Assembly: GCF_029873635.1 (NCBI RefSeq)
Contig: NC_080428.1
Coordinates: 67,203,601 to 67,267,600, forward strand
From: Malania oleifera
Taxonomy: Eukaryota; Streptophyta; Magnoliopsida; Santalales; Ximeniaceae
Direction of reading: 5' to 3'
DNA: 64,000 bases
Each line of letters opens with the position of its first letter. The stretch's first letter is position 1. Below, one piece after another: positions 45,786 through 58,564 of the stretch. A program made the position numbers and the translations under genes. The notes beneath the pieces were generated by a model. The model had not been told where the DNA came from and ran no database searches. It saw nothing but the letters and a program-made list of their open reading frames with translations.

Positions 45786-47278
45786 ATGAATGAAATGAGT
45801 GATGGTGAGACTAGTGTCCACGCCTTAGCACCAAGCCAAGGATTCCACAATCCACTATCAACGCTCCTTCCCCAGCGGGGCAAGCCTTACAACTTGGGTA
45901 CACAACCCTACACTTGGGAACAAATCCCTACATGCTCAAAAAGAGCCTTTACCAAGTGGTCCACCAAGAACCCTCACAATGGTTCACAAAGAACCTTACA
46001 CAAAGTTGATGATTACAATGAGAATGCTCCTTGAATGAGCAAATATTAAATACAAGCAAATCTCATACTTCTCTCTCAAGAATTGTATTAAACAAGATTG
46101 GAGGGCAAGAGAGATGAGCACTTGTGAATATGAACTAAGATGAAATGTGCTAGGTTTTGGAATCAAGGATATTTTTCACTATAAGCTTGTATAAATCATC
46201 AAAACCATTTCTAAACAAGTCTAATAGCTTGTATTTATAGCCAAAATACCCAACTAGCCGTTATTGGACCGTTTGGAGAAATTTCCAAATAAAACTAGTC
46301 GTTTTTCCTGTTAGCGTCATTCTGCTTGTTGGGCTCGTCGACTAGTGTCATGCACTCGTCGATAGTGTTAACTAGTCACTGGTCAATAAATCCCCTATTT
46401 TCATCAATGATTTCCCGGAATTAGAAAGATTCATCAAAATGAAAGTTGTGAGATTTTTTCTTAGTTTTCCAAGGACACCAAAATCGTCATTTTTGAACTT
46501 CTCTAGCAAAGGTTATGCCTCAAATACCGAATAGTGTTCAGGACTCAAGGCTGCACTACGTCAGTCAACGATTGCTCTGTTTTACCTTGACAAAAAGCCT
46601 TTTAATGACTTAAAACATTCTTGGACAAAATTATATGAAATATATTAAGTCTAATAAAGTTTAAAACTTGTCCAAGTGAGTTTTCACTTAAATATAAGAT
46701 ATCTTGATTTATGAAAACATCTTTGAAAGATCAAATAATATCTTATATGCTTAGAATGTCCTTTATAAAAAAGTATTTGACTTCTTTTAAGCTTTAGGAC
46801 ATTAATCATGCTTTGAAAAAACCGGGACCAAGTATAAAATTGTTTTTAAAATTAGGATGTTAAAAAATCGTCTCTTTGAAAACATATTTTGAGTTTCGGA
46901 TTGTTTTTGACAAACTCTTTGAATTTAAGTTTGAAAACCATGAATGTGAGTTTGTGACTTTAATGCAATCCTATAAACTCAAGTGTCCTAGTATGCATAT
47001 GCAATGCTCAACTCTTACTCAGAAATCATGTAAGAAACACACCCGCAAGAGTTACAACATAGACTACCTTAAACGCTTCGCAAATACATATAAAACTACA
47101 TTAAGCTTCCTTTGGTCATGCATGGGTCTTTCTGAGTACGTTTCCATTTGATCTTTCCTTATTGATGTCTACTCAGTCCGATCTTTGCCTTTGATCCAGT
47201 TCTTCATATATAAGTACCTGAACTAAACATGATCTGTAAAGATAGGAAAACAATAAGAACAATATATAGGTTAATATC
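45786..47278 (-). mobile_element. copia-type LTR fragment, continued at 49476-49530
   Basis: On the minus strand it has a U3-like part, two GTCGAC-type motifs (46333-46385), a TATA box (about 46232-46240) and an R-U5-like end (CTTGGTGCTAAGGCGTGGAC, about 45840-45815). The sequence to its right is split by the solo LTR at 47279. Beyond that, TGTTAGCCTTGGTGGC (minus) preceded by AAAAAGGGAGAG at about 49530 could be the LTR start with its polypurine tract. Whether it belongs to the same element as 57273-60856 is unresolved. Confidence 0.5.
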
Positions 47279-49475
47279 TGTTGACCTTATTGGTCACGCT
47301 CGGTTTTGATTATGACAAATACTCATTGTATCTAATGAGCGTTTGAGTTTTTGTGCAGGAATCAAGAATGATAAGATCAAGATATGCACAAAAGCAAGAA
47401 AGGCTTGAAGACAATTTCATAACTCTTAATTGTAATAATTTTCAGTAAAATTGTCTGTAATAGTAATTAGGGTTCTTCGGTTTGTAATAAGCACACACAT
47501 CACAAACATGATTAAATTTGCAAGCTCAAACCGAACCATAGAAAGACCTTAGGGTGAACCTTCGGTCGACCGACACCGGACTTTTTCGGTGATCTCAAAT
47601 TGGACCCCAAGTGACCTTAGGACACTCACCTTTGCACTTGTATGTAATAGGCACTTGAATAGGGTTTATATGTTGCAAGAACGGACCGAAATGCACACTT
47701 GGTGCACTTTCGGTCGACTGGCCAACTCAATTCAATCTGGCCTGGTCGACCAAAACTGGTCCGGGTCAACTATTTGACCCAGGCCCGGTCGACCTAGCCC
47801 TTATAGGTCATTTGACCTCGGTCAACCGAACCACCTGGGAGTCAACAGTTTGACCTCCCAGTCGACCGACCAGATTTGTACTCCAACTACCTGGTCGACC
47901 GAGGGGTCTTGGGAGGATTCCCAACGGTCTGGTCGACCGAACCATACAGTTCAAAAAGGCCCCGATCGACCGAACCTCGGTATTTTTGAAAATCGTCCTT
48001 TCCCGGTCGACCGAGCTACTTGAGTCCCGGTCGACCGAAACACTTTTGGTCGACCGGACCTCTCGGGTTGTTCCCATTTTTACCGTGATTAATATTTTTC
48101 TAAACAGGGTCAAAATGCCTTAAACATCATTAAACTTTTCTAAAAATACCCTATAGGTCCCCAACGGTCATATTTTCTCCCTTGCCTATATATAAAAGTT
48201 CATTTGAGAAAATTAGACAGGGGATTAGCCACTTTGATTAGGGAAAATTCTTTGAAAAATAAAAACCCTATAATACTCATATTCAATCCCCATTCACTCA
48301 TGCTTACATTCTTCGATCTCCTAAATCCTCTGTAAGTCGATTGAGTGTTTTTATTTAGTAGGTTTGCTCTCCCATTCATATTTGATTGTTTTATTTTCAT
48401 TGAGAGCTAAACCCAAGTATTCTTAGGAGACTTTGTTAATAAGTCTATCCTAAGAAGACATTGATAGATCTTCTAAGATTTGCACCTTCATTGCAACATC
48501 TTAAGAAGATTGTATTTGTTTTTGGTTGCAAAAACATTTTCAAATATCTACTATGTTTTTATCTTGAAAATATTTGATGAGATATTTGTTAGTGTGATAA
48601 AATCTTTGTTGCAATATTTTTTTCACTCATATATTATTTGCTGAATACAAAGATTACACGTCTTTTGCAAACCAAGCATATACATCGTTTAATACATACA
48701 TGCTTGAGATATCTTAATGATTGAAATACATAAGACTTGACATCTTTGTGTGAAACTATTTGTTGAATATCTTGTGATACAAAGATTGTTTGTTTGCACT
48801 CTCACGCACTCATTACAATGATAGTAAATCTATTTGAGAGTTGACATCTTAGACCACATTGAGCTTACATATTGAATCATATTGTGGTGTATATTATTGC
48901 GCGCATCCGGGTACATATCTGCTTTACACGAAAGCACAATCACTGTACCGTTTGATTGTAATACGCTTTGGTTGTATTTCCAGGCACGGGCCTGAAGAGG
49001 GAGACTAGCCCTGGAATAGTCCCGGATTGGCTTATACCCGGTTAGGAAAGCTAGGTGCGTCGTCCTGTTAAGGCTTGTAGGTTGAGGTCAGCCCCGCTAA
49101 TTGACCTGGTTAAGGTTGAGGTCAGCCCTGTGATAATTTGACCTGGTTGTAAACGGTGTTGCTCCGCCCTTAAGTGAGCTGTTAGTGGAATCCTCCTGCT
49201 TGCGAGTTAGAGGCGGGGACGTAGGCACAGTTGGCCGAACCCCGATAACATATCTTGTGCTCATTTACATTTCCGTACCTTATATTTACCGCACATGTAT
49301 ATTATGGGTGAATGATGCGTATAACTTAATTTCCATATTATATTTATCTAGACACTTGGAAATTGCATAGATAGGCCCTAGGTTGTGCATATACTGTCGC
49401 TGAATATATTAACCTAGGAGAAAAAGTTTAAAATTCCAATTCACCCCCCCTCTTGGGAATACACCAATCATAACA
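47279..49475 (+). mobile_element. solo copia-type LTR with ATATC target duplication
   Basis: 2197 bp, starting TGTTGACC and ending CATAACA, flanked by perfect 5-bp duplications ATATC (47274-47278; 49476-49480). No interior is present, so it is a solo LTR left by recombination. U3 contains twelve CGGTCGACCG-type palindromes (47570-48058), followed by a TATA box CTATATATAAAAG (about 48185-48197). R-U5 carries repeated TTGACCTGGTTA phrases and GGCGGGGACGTAGGC...CCGAACCCCGATAACA (about 49210-49250), then AATTCACCCCCCCTCTTGGG. Confidence 0.88.
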
Positions 49476-49480
49476 ATATC

Positions 49481-49577
49481 ATCAAAGCACTTTAAACAAT
49501 GATGATGTAGCCACCAAGGCTAACATTCTCTCCCTTTTTGATGATGTCTAACCTATTACTAATTTACTTAATCTTTG
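49481..49577 (-). mobile_element. short piece of copia interior or LTR between two insertions
   Basis: About 100 bp left between the solo LTR and the Athila-like element. The minus strand shows CATCATCAAAAAGGGAGAG (a copia polypurine-tract style sequence) and then TGTTAGCCTTGG. The last five bases CTTTG (49573-49577) are the left target duplication of the Athila-like element. Confidence 0.5.
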
Positions 49578-50747
49578 TGATTACACGCTAAACTGCGTAA
49601 TTAGGTGTTTTAATTCTTGCATTGGAGCTTATATTTTTAATTAAATACCTAATTATTCTCAATATTTTAACACGGCTATTTGTAATATTTGAATTTTATT
49701 GAGAAATTTATGAATTTTTGACATTTTTTTATCGCATGAAAATTATCAGAAGTTGAAACCGGCATCAGTTTGTAATTCGTGCATATTTTTTCGTCTGAGC
49801 TCTGATTAAGATGATTCAAAATTTTATAGAAAGATGAGAAGATTATCTACAACTTCCGTGTTTAAAGTTTTGAGATAAATAGCCTATAGGAAGGTCAAAA
49901 TTGGCCTCGTTTGCAGAAAAAAAAAAATGAGAAAAAGAAAAAAAAAGAAAAAAAATATTAAACTTGCCTTGATGTGACCCGGCCATGCAGCCGGGTCTAG
50001 ATGGTTCCGGGGTCCGGGTCTCCTTTGCTGGGCGTAGGGTTGCCTCTCCCTTCTCCTTTATAACCCTCTTCTTCCCAGCACAGCCCCCAAGCACTTCCCT
50101 TCTCCTTCCTTTCTCTCCCTTCCCCTTCTCTTTTCTTCTCTTGCTCTTGGTCACACAGCAACCTACCTGCTCCTCTCTTCTTCCTCTCGGTCTCTCTCAG
50201 TTTTCCTTCTCTCTTCTCCTTCTCTAACTCCCAAACTCTTCTCTCTCTTCCTTCCCTTCCTTTCTTTCTCTTGGCCTGCTGCCAGACCCGTTTGTCCCAG
50301 CTCTCTCTCTCTCTCTCCTCTCCCTTTCAACTCCCCTCTCCTCACGGCTATCTTGCTGCTGCTATGAAGGAGATAGACCCGAGAGCTGCTCCACCACTTC
50401 CTCTACTGCTGGTGCATGAAGGAGAACCTAAGGCCACTGCTTCTCCTGCTGCTAGTGTCTCCTACGGACTGCTCTGTTCCCCACTACTGCCCAACCAAGA
50501 GTTCCCCACTGCTGCCTAGCCGAGAGTTTCCCCTGCTGCCTCTGCTGTGTGTGGCTGCTACCACTGTGTCCCTTTTGCTGCAACTCTCCTCCTGCCATGC
50601 TCTGTGCTGCCATGAAGACCAGCTGCTGTTGGAGTTGTGGCCAGCCAACCCGAGAACCTGCTGCGGTAATTAGATCTTCACCAACCGAGAGCTTCCACAC
50701 CAAAGAGGAACCCGGGGCTGCTGCGGCTTCAACCTGCTATGGACTTG

Positions 50748-50811
<64 letters not shown>

Positions 50812-51634
50812 TCTCTTCTATTTCTTTCTTTTTTCTTTCCTTTCCTTTTTAGTTAGTTTTTTTTTTTTTTTTTGCTTTATTTTTTCTTTTAAATAATTAA
50901 ATGAATCTTGTTATTTTTCATTGAGTTTTAGTTTGAAGCTTTGAATCTTGTTAGGGTATTATTATTCAAGCTTATTTATTTATTTATTTATTTATTTATT
51001 TTCTCTCAATTAAAGTTATCATTAGATTTAATTATTGTTTGAGTTTTTAATTATTTATCATTAAAAAAATATATTTTTTTTAGAACTTAAATTAATTGTC
51101 TTTCTTAAAATTTAAATTTTGATGAGTTTGATCTTATTAAAGTCCGATTTTTTTTGTGCTCCGTTTATGGTTTATGTTTTTGAAGTCTCGGATTCCTGTT
51201 TTAGTTTTTGATTGCATTTAAATTGGTGTTATTTAAATTTGTGATTAGATGCGTTATCAGTCTTACATGCTTTAATAAAGTAGGAAAGTTATCGCCTTTA
51301 GTTTTTATCCCGAAGTTCACGCGTGTTTCAATTCTTGTTTGGTTCGGAATTTTAAACATAGGATTTCCTTTTCTCGTTATTTAATTCAGTGCATGCTAGG
51401 GATTAGGATTTAAATTGCATGTTCATTTAATTGATCAAAAGAAATTTCAAACAATCCTAAAAACCCTGAATCTAAATTGAGTTCAATAACTTTTCATTTT
51501 CGATTGGAAATACATAAAATTTGAGATTAAACTGTATTCCCTGAAAAGATGATCTGGCCTTTGGGCTGAATATTACACGACAAAACTCCTATACTTGGGA
51601 TACCTTCTCAGCTACTCATTTTTAGAGTGAGTCG
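49578..51634 (+). repeat. 5' LTR of the Athila-like element
   Basis: It contains a TATA box (CTTTATAACC, about 50056-50065) followed by a strongly CT-rich leader (50070-50730), a (CT)n tract (50752-50815) and (TTTA)n (50971-51000). No GTCGAC array. Confidence 0.85.
50752..50815. repeat. (CT)n microsatellite in the Athila-like 5' LTR
   Basis: About 30 CT units. The 3' LTR has a shorter tract at the same place (56407-56436), so tract length has changed since insertion. Confidence 0.9.
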
Positions 51635-51640
51635 AGTTTT

Positions 51641-51658
51641 TGGCACCGTTGCCGGGGA
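51641..51658 (+). other. primer-binding site (Athila type)
   Basis: TGGCACCGTTGCCGGGGA lies shortly after the LTR end. Plant Athila elements have TGGCGCCGTTGCCGGGGA here, usually assigned to tRNA-Asp. Confidence 0.75.
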
Positions 51659-51759
51659 ATGTCGGTCTTAGTTTCAAATTAGTGTTTTTCCCATCATTTT
51701 AATTAGTCTCATGAAAAAGAAAAAGAATAAAAAAAAGAAGAAGTGTGCTTTGAAAAAAT

Positions 51760-53510
51760 TATGGCTACACCTGCACCACGCACGCTTATGGATTTTTTGT
51801 AGCTTCAATACACCACTGCATCATCTTACACTCCTTTACCTAATAACGATCTTAGTTTCATGATGCAGAGTGGGAGGAAGTCATTGTTATACGGGACGGA
51901 ATTTGAGTGCCCTTATCGGCACCTGACGGGGTTCGAGTTGACTTGCAATTTTTTTTTTTTCTCTCGTGCTAGAACTAATGAATCTACTATACTGCGTTTA
52001 TTTCTTGCCTCTTTAAAGGATAAGGTGTAGATGTGGTTTAATTCTTTGAGACCTCACTCTATCTCTAATTGGGCTTATATGGAACGTGAATTTTTACGTA
52101 GGTTTTGTTCCTCATAGAGAACTCAATTTTTGCAAGAACAGATCATTCAGTTTATGCAGAAGGGTGACGAGACTTTTTGGGCTTGTTGGGAGAGATTCAA
52201 TTATCTGCTAAGTACTTGTCCACATCACGGGTTTGAATCATAGAGGTTAGTTAATTGTTTTTATACAACTCTTACTCCTGATTGCAAGCACTTTGTTCAG
52301 ACCATGTGCAATGGAGAACTCTTCAGCAAGGAACCGGACCAGGCACTATCATTCTTTGATTACCTAACTGAAAGTATCCAACAATGGAATATACGATACA
52401 ATCAAGCGCCCATGACAGTACAACCTATCAGCACAATCAGTGGTGGAGATAAATATGAGCCAACATATTACCTAGACACTCTTCCACCTCAGTATCAGCC
52501 ACAATAGATCCCTCAGAGTTGTGCGCCATCAAGATTTCAATCTAATGTAGCACCTACTCCACTAGGGAGGTCTCTTGAGGATGCCTTCCAGTAGTTCATG
52601 CAAATTCAAATCAATCAGTATACTCAGGCCATAAATGAATTACTGGACACCGCGAATACGATGAGCACGTAGTTGGATATCTTAGAAAAAAGGGAATTTT
52701 CGGTGGAACTGCAGCCCAGTCCTCAAAAATACCAGCAGCAACAATAACAAACGCATAATGTTTCTCTTGAGACAACAAAGGTTGTCATTACTTTGAGAAG
52801 CGGGAAACAAGTTCCCCAACCTGAGATGCTCATCGAGAGACAACCAGTTGTCTCGACACCTGAAGTTACGGCTGAGACAGATGAAGTCAAAGAAAAACTA
52901 GAGGAAGCGGGCCTAGAAGTGTAGTGGTCAGTTAAGGAGGAGGCTGATACTAGTAAAGAGTACCAACCTGTGGTACCTCACCCTCAGAGATTGATAGTCG
53001 TGGAACCGTCACTCATGACTAGAATAAATGTCAAGGAGTCCAATGTTAAAGCAAATTCCCGTAGTGGTAAGATGATTGGTACACCCGATAATGAGGGTGA
53101 ACAGAATGGTGAATGTTTAACTTTCAAGGAATCAAGTAAAACTTTTAATGCTAATACTTCTGAATAACTAAAGGTAATTGTTCCAACAACTTTTTCTTAA
53201 AAACTAGTTCATAAAGAAGTAAATTTCTTGAAAAATATGTTGAATAAAGATCATTTCTTGCTAAAATAAGAAAGTCAATATGCACATGAATTGTCTAGTA
53301 TTTTGAAGAATATTAATTCATTTGAGGCTGACTTTCGTGTAGGTATGCAGACTGATTCATTGTGGTGGCTCAAATTTGGAGACTCGCTAGTTCAATTTAT
53401 AGACCTGCACCCACTAGACGAAATTCCTCTAGAGCCTTCGCCAGACAACTGTGTTGTTTTTCTTTCCCTTTTTTTTCATTTTGTTTTACCTTATTTTATT
53501 TTTGGTTAAC
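51760..53510 (+). pseudogene. Athila-type gag remains
   Basis: Translated pieces match the retrotransposon gag domain of Athila elements: a region with LFLASLKDK...WFNSLRPHSISNW, then FVQTMCNGELFSKEPDQALSFFDYLTESIQQW (near 52290-52390). A Gln-rich stretch and a charged C-terminal part follow. Broken in several places; a fossil. No pol domains follow. Confidence 0.75.
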
Positions 53511-55244
53511 TTTTAGGTACATTTTTATTTAGTTTTAGTTTTTCTTTTCCATTACTTCTCCACCTAGGTACGCCTTACTTCTCTCGTGCACATCTTTTCT
53601 ATCTCTCTTATGCTTTCACATTAAGGACAATGTTCTACTTTAGTTGGGGGGTGACAATTTGCATGTGACACTGTGCACGTTTACTTGCTGGGTTTTATAT
53701 AAAAAAAAATAAAGAAAAGAAAGAAAGAAAGAAAGAGTATTGAGGATAAACAATTATGCATGTGACACTGTGCATGTCTACTTGCTGGGTTTATATATAA
53801 ATGAAAAAACGAAAAAAAAAAAAAAAAGGAAAAAAGAAAGAAAGAAAGAAAGAGTATTGAGGATAAACGATTATGCCATGATTAACATTGACATATACCC
53901 TTCACATACTTACATATAACCTAAGAATTACACACTCGAGTTATTTATGTGTAGTTTCTCTTTATATGACTTTGTAACTCCATGAAAAATTAATTAGTAG
54001 TACACTCGTGCTAATCTGGCTATATAAACTCTTGTATTTACATGGCATCTCATGAGACTGAATAGACACATTCACATGATTCATTGCGCTTAGGGTTCCT
54101 TGTGAGCACTGAGAGAATACCCGTGGCGACTATGACACCTTATGAGATATCCTTGAGCTATTTATCGCCTTTTTGAGTGTTAACATCAAATCAGAGTTCA
54201 TGAAACTCAATTCTCCTTTCTTTTGGATGATTCTTTGTACACTAGTCTATGTTTTTGACTTACTAGCCTAGAGGTGACATCTAGTGCGGAGATAGAAACC
54301 TAAGTCTTGTAGCCTACTCAAGATATGAAGGCTGAATCACCCCTAGAAATAGACTTAGTTCATGGACCACTGTTTGAGCTTAATTCCCATTGGTAGTATG
54401 AAGATAATGAAAGAAGTGTAATAATTGTTCTAATCAACCAAGAAAAGACAGAAATTGAAGAATGAGCAAAAGAAAGAATAAGAAATAGGAATGCACATGA
54501 AATGAAATGCTAATGCCTACTTTACAGAAAGACCACAAAAAGTCAAGGACACGACACATGTTCTCCACGTATGAAGATTCTTCAACCGTTTAATGCTTGA
54601 GATGTCTTCACGTCAAGTTTGTGAATAAGTTGATCTAGGATGGTCTCGGTTGGACATGGCGAGTAGGTGAGAAGATGTTAAGGTGAAGAACCCGACACCT
54701 CATAAATAGGTTAGATCCTTTTCAGACTAGTCAACTCCATATACTTAGCGTTTGTTCATTGCAATATGAGGGATGTTTGATCGCGACACTCCTCCTCACA
54801 TATGATGAGTGAACCCATTTTCTTTAAGTGTTTTTGAGGGTATACCAGTTGGGCCGAGTCAAAACGATCGTTCTGTAGGTGACCACTGGTATCTTAGGTG
54901 TAATGAGTCACACATATCACACACTCCTCGAGATTTCACCTGTTTATACTCGAACTTTATATGACCGCATTAACTCTGAATTGTACCACTAGTTGACTTC
55001 ATGTGAGTACACTGTCCTTAAATGCTATATAATGATGAAATTTGCATGAGTGACATGCTTCAGAGTTGGGTGCATTAAATATGAACGAGCTTGTGTGAAA
55101 TTCAGTTATATTCTTGTATGTGAAACGATATGATTGTGTTGCATGAGCATTAATTTCATGTTTTCTAGAATTAGTAATTGTAGATACTGCCCTTGAAATC
55201 ATTTATGTTATTTGCTAGAGACTAATAAAACGTTAGTTAGGGGG
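53511..55244 (+). other. non-coding 3' interior of the Athila-like element
   Basis: Long untranslated stretch as usual 3' of Athila coding regions. A TTAAGGACAATGTTCTACTT...GTTGGGGGGTG motif lies near 53621-53650. A tandem duplication of about 110 bp, each copy with CATGTGACACTGTGCA and an A-rich (GAAA)n tail, spans about 53660-53880. No ORF of interest. Confidence 0.6.
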
Positions 55245-56404
55245 TGAGATTACGCACTTAAACTGCGTAATTAGGCGTTTTAATTCGTGCATTGGGGATT
55301 ATATTTTTAATTAAATATCTAATTACTCTCAATATTTTAACACGACATCCTATTTGTAATATTTGAATTTTATTGAGCAATTTATGAATTTTTGATATTT
55401 TTTTATTACAGAAAAATTATCAGAAGCTAAAATCGACATTAGTTCGTAATTTGTGCATAATTTTTTCGTATGAGCTCCGATCGAGATGATTCAAAATTTT
55501 ATAGAAATATGAGAAGATTATCTACAATTTCCATGTTTTGAGTTTTGAGAGAAATGAGCTCCAAGAGGATCAAAATTAGCCTCGTTCGCAAAGAAAAAAA
55601 ATAAGAAATATATATTAAACTTGCCCTGATGTGACCCGGCCATGCATCCAGGTCTGGATGGTTCCCGGCTCCAGGTCTCCCTTGCTGGGCGTTGGGTTTC
55701 CTCTCTCTTCTCCTTTATAACCCTCTTCTTCCCAACGCAACCCCCAAGCCCTTCCCTTCTCCTTCTCCTTCCTTTCTCTTCCTTCCCCTTCTCTTTTCTT
55801 CTCTAGCTCTCGGTCACACAACAACCTACCCGCTCCTCTCTTCTTCCTCTCGGCCTCTTTCAGTTTTCCTTCTCTTTTCTCCTTCTCTAACTCTCAAACT
55901 CTTCTCTCTCTTCCTTCCCTTCCTTTCTTTCTATTGGCCTGCTACCAGACCTGTTCGTCCCAGCTCTCCCTCTCCTCTCCCTTTTAACTCCCCTCTCCTC
56001 ATGGCTATCTTGCTGCTGTTGTGGAGGAGATAGAATTGAGAGCAGCTCCACCACTTCCTCTGCTGCTAGTGCGTGAAGGAGAACCCGAGGCCACTGCTTC
56101 TTCTGCTGCTGGTGTCTCCTACGGCCTGTTGTGTTCCCCACTTCTACCTAGCCGAGACTTCCCCACTACTGCCCAGCCGAGAGTTTCCCCTGCTGCCTCT
56201 GCTGTGTGTGGCTGCTACCACTATGTCCCTTTTCCTGCAACTCTCCTCCTGTCGTGCTCACTGCTACCGTGAAGACTAGCTGCTGTTGGAGCTGCGGCCA
56301 GCCAACCCGAGAACCTGTTACGGTGATTTGATCTTCACCAACTCGAGAGCTTCCACACCAAAGAGCAACCCGAGGCTGCTGCCGCTTCAACCTACTATGG
56401 ACTT

Positions 56405-56438
<34 letters not shown>

Positions 56439-57267
56439 GTTTCTTTCTTTTTTATTTCCTTTCCTTTTAGTTAGTTTTTTTTTTTTTTTTTTTGCTTTAT
56501 TTTTTCTTTTAACTAATTAAATGAATCTTGTTATTTTTCATTGAGTTTTAGTTTGAAGCTTTGAATCTTGTTGGGGTATTATTATTCAAGCTTATTTATT
56601 TATTTATTTATTTATTTATTCTCTCAATTAAAGTTATCATTAGATTTAATTATTGTTCAAGTTATTTAGTTATTTATCATTAAAAATATATTTTTTTAGA
56701 ACTTAAATTAATTGTCTTTCTTAAAATTTAAATTTTGGTGAGTTTGATTTAGTTTGAGTTTGATCTTATTAAAGTCCGATTTTTTTTGTGTTCCGTTTAT
56801 GGTTTATGTTTTTGAAGTCTCGGATTCCTGTTTTAGTTTTTGATTGCATTTAAATTAGAATTATTTAAATTTGTGATTAGATGGGTTCTCAGTCTTGCAT
56901 GCTTTAATTAAGTAGGAAAGTTCTCTCCTTTAGTTTTTATCCCGAAGTTCACGCGTGTTTCAATTCTTGTTAGGTTCGTAATTTTAAACATAGGATTTCC
57001 GTTTCTTGTTATTTAATTTTGAAGCATGCTAGGGATTAGGATTTAAATTGCATGTTCATTTAATTGATCAAAAGAAATTTCAAACAATCCTGAAAACCCC
57101 GAATTTGAACTGAATTCAATAAGTTTTCATTTTTGATTGGAAATACATAAAATTTAAGATTAAACCGCATTCCCTAAGGAGACGATCTGACTTTTGGGCT
57201 GAATATTATACGACAGAACTCCTATACTTGGAATAGCTTCCGTGTTGCTCATTTTTAGAGTGAGTCA
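55245..57267 (+). repeat. 3' LTR of the Athila-like element
   Basis: Same block order as the 5' LTR: TATA box at about 55708, CT-rich leader 55720-56000, (CT)n at 56407-56436, (TTTA)n at 56596-56622. It ends GAGTGAGTCA before CTTTG. Confidence 0.85.
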
Positions 57268-57272
57268 CTTTG

Positions 57273-58564
57273 CATTCGTATTTATACTTACTTTGGCTCG
57301 ATATGCAAAGATATGCTAACTTAGAACCACTAATGGGTTGTTATCATTAAAAAAAGACAATTAAGTTTACATAGCCTCTAAGGCTAACAACCTAGATCAT
57401 CTTTTTATCCATGCCTCTGGCACTTTTACATAGACAAGTAAACCTAGTGTGCCCTTTTATTTTATAATATAAGCAAGCTTTATGTGCATGTGAAAGAATT
57501 TGCTTATTTGTTCCATTTTTACTTGATGATGCATGATAGTTGGTTTGATAAAACAACATGAACTCTTTTTGAAAATATTCTTCTTTTTGACTCTAAGGGG
57601 TTTATTATGATTATTCTTTTTATTTTTGAAAATATTCTTCTTTTTTACTCTAAGGGGTTTATCATGATTATTCTTTTCATTTTTGGCTTTGGATGATATT
57701 CTGGAATGATCATTCATTTCATCCTCCAAATAGGTAATTTTCAAAACTTTCTCAATCTTTTTCTTCTCTAGGATAGCATGCTAATCTTTTAGATCTTCTA
57801 ATTGTTTTGGTAACCTTTTATTTTCATTTTTCAAGAAAGTTTTATGCTTAGACATCCTAACTAGAATCTTAGGCATTTTAAATAAAACTTTTTCTAGTTT
57901 TTCGGAGGAGAGCATGCTCTTAACAGCAAATTCATTACATGATTCATTATCAGATATATCACAATTATCATATGAATCATTGCATGCATCATTTTCAGGA
58001 TAATCACATATTTTATCAAATGATTATGACATAATATGTAGCAGGAATCAACAGGGGAATCGTCACATGATACATTTAATGAAAGAGGTTGAGATACGAT
58101 TACCTCCTTGTTGACTACAACCAATATCTCATGATTCACCACAACATTGTTTGAACATGATTCTTTAGGAGTTGTGGTCTCTTCTTTCTTAGACTCTCCA
58201 TATTTCTTTTCTAACTCCTCCCATATATCACTCATACATTTACATGTCATAATTTCATATAAGATATTAGAATCTAAAACACAATATAATATGTCCATGG
58301 CATATGAGTTTGCATGCATTAAGCTAGTATCATTTTCATTCATTGGCATACAAATTCCTTTATCAATCACCTGTCAGACCCTCCAGTCCATTGATTTTAA
58401 AAATATGCAAATTCTTTGTTTCCAGGTGGTGTAATCGACACCACAAAATAATGGAGTCCTAACACATGATTGTCTCCCACCAAATGGGGATATATCAAAT
58501 TGAGCCATTGCGATCTTTAACATAAACGATTAAGTTTTTTGCAATGAGATTCTGATACCAATTG
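57273..58564 (-). pseudogene. copia gag remains (minus strand)
   Basis: On the minus strand, next to the primer-site sequence AATTGGTATCAGAATC (58547-58562 region), gag begins at the ATG 58506-58508 (MAQFDISPFGG). Pieces such as YTTWKQRICIFLKSMDW and IWEELEKKYGESKKEE follow. A CCHC-like KIKGHTRF segment lies near 57460. This is the 5' part of a copia interior; protease, integrase and RT are absent. The left end is cut by the Athila-like insertion. Broken fossil. Confidence 0.7.

Larger units (their letters stand above)
49578..57267 (+). mobile_element. Athila-like gypsy element, gag-only (non-autonomous)
   Basis: 7690 bp. LTRs at 49578-51634 and 55245-57267 (about 2.0 kb each) are flanked by perfect 5-bp duplications CTTTG (49573-49577; 57268-57272). 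The primer-site region TTTTTGGCACCGTTGCCGGG (51637-51656) is characteristic of the Athila group. The 3.6 kb interior encodes only a broken gag (several breaks) and has no protease, RT or integrase. A purine tract (GTTAGTTAGGGGG) precedes the 3' LTR. Ends look whole. LTRs are alike by eye at well over 90%, so it is younger than the copia DNA it interrupts. Confidence 0.88.

Noticed and set aside
49985-50896. Leu/Ser-rich frames of 80-115 codons, repeated at 55692-56474
   Set aside because: They are the CT-rich leader of the Athila-like LTRs; low-complexity translation without domains.
57454-57700. Lys/Asn-rich minus-strand frame with repeated KPLRVKKKNIFK
   Set aside because: Part of the decayed copia gag interior with a short internal duplication; not a separate gene.
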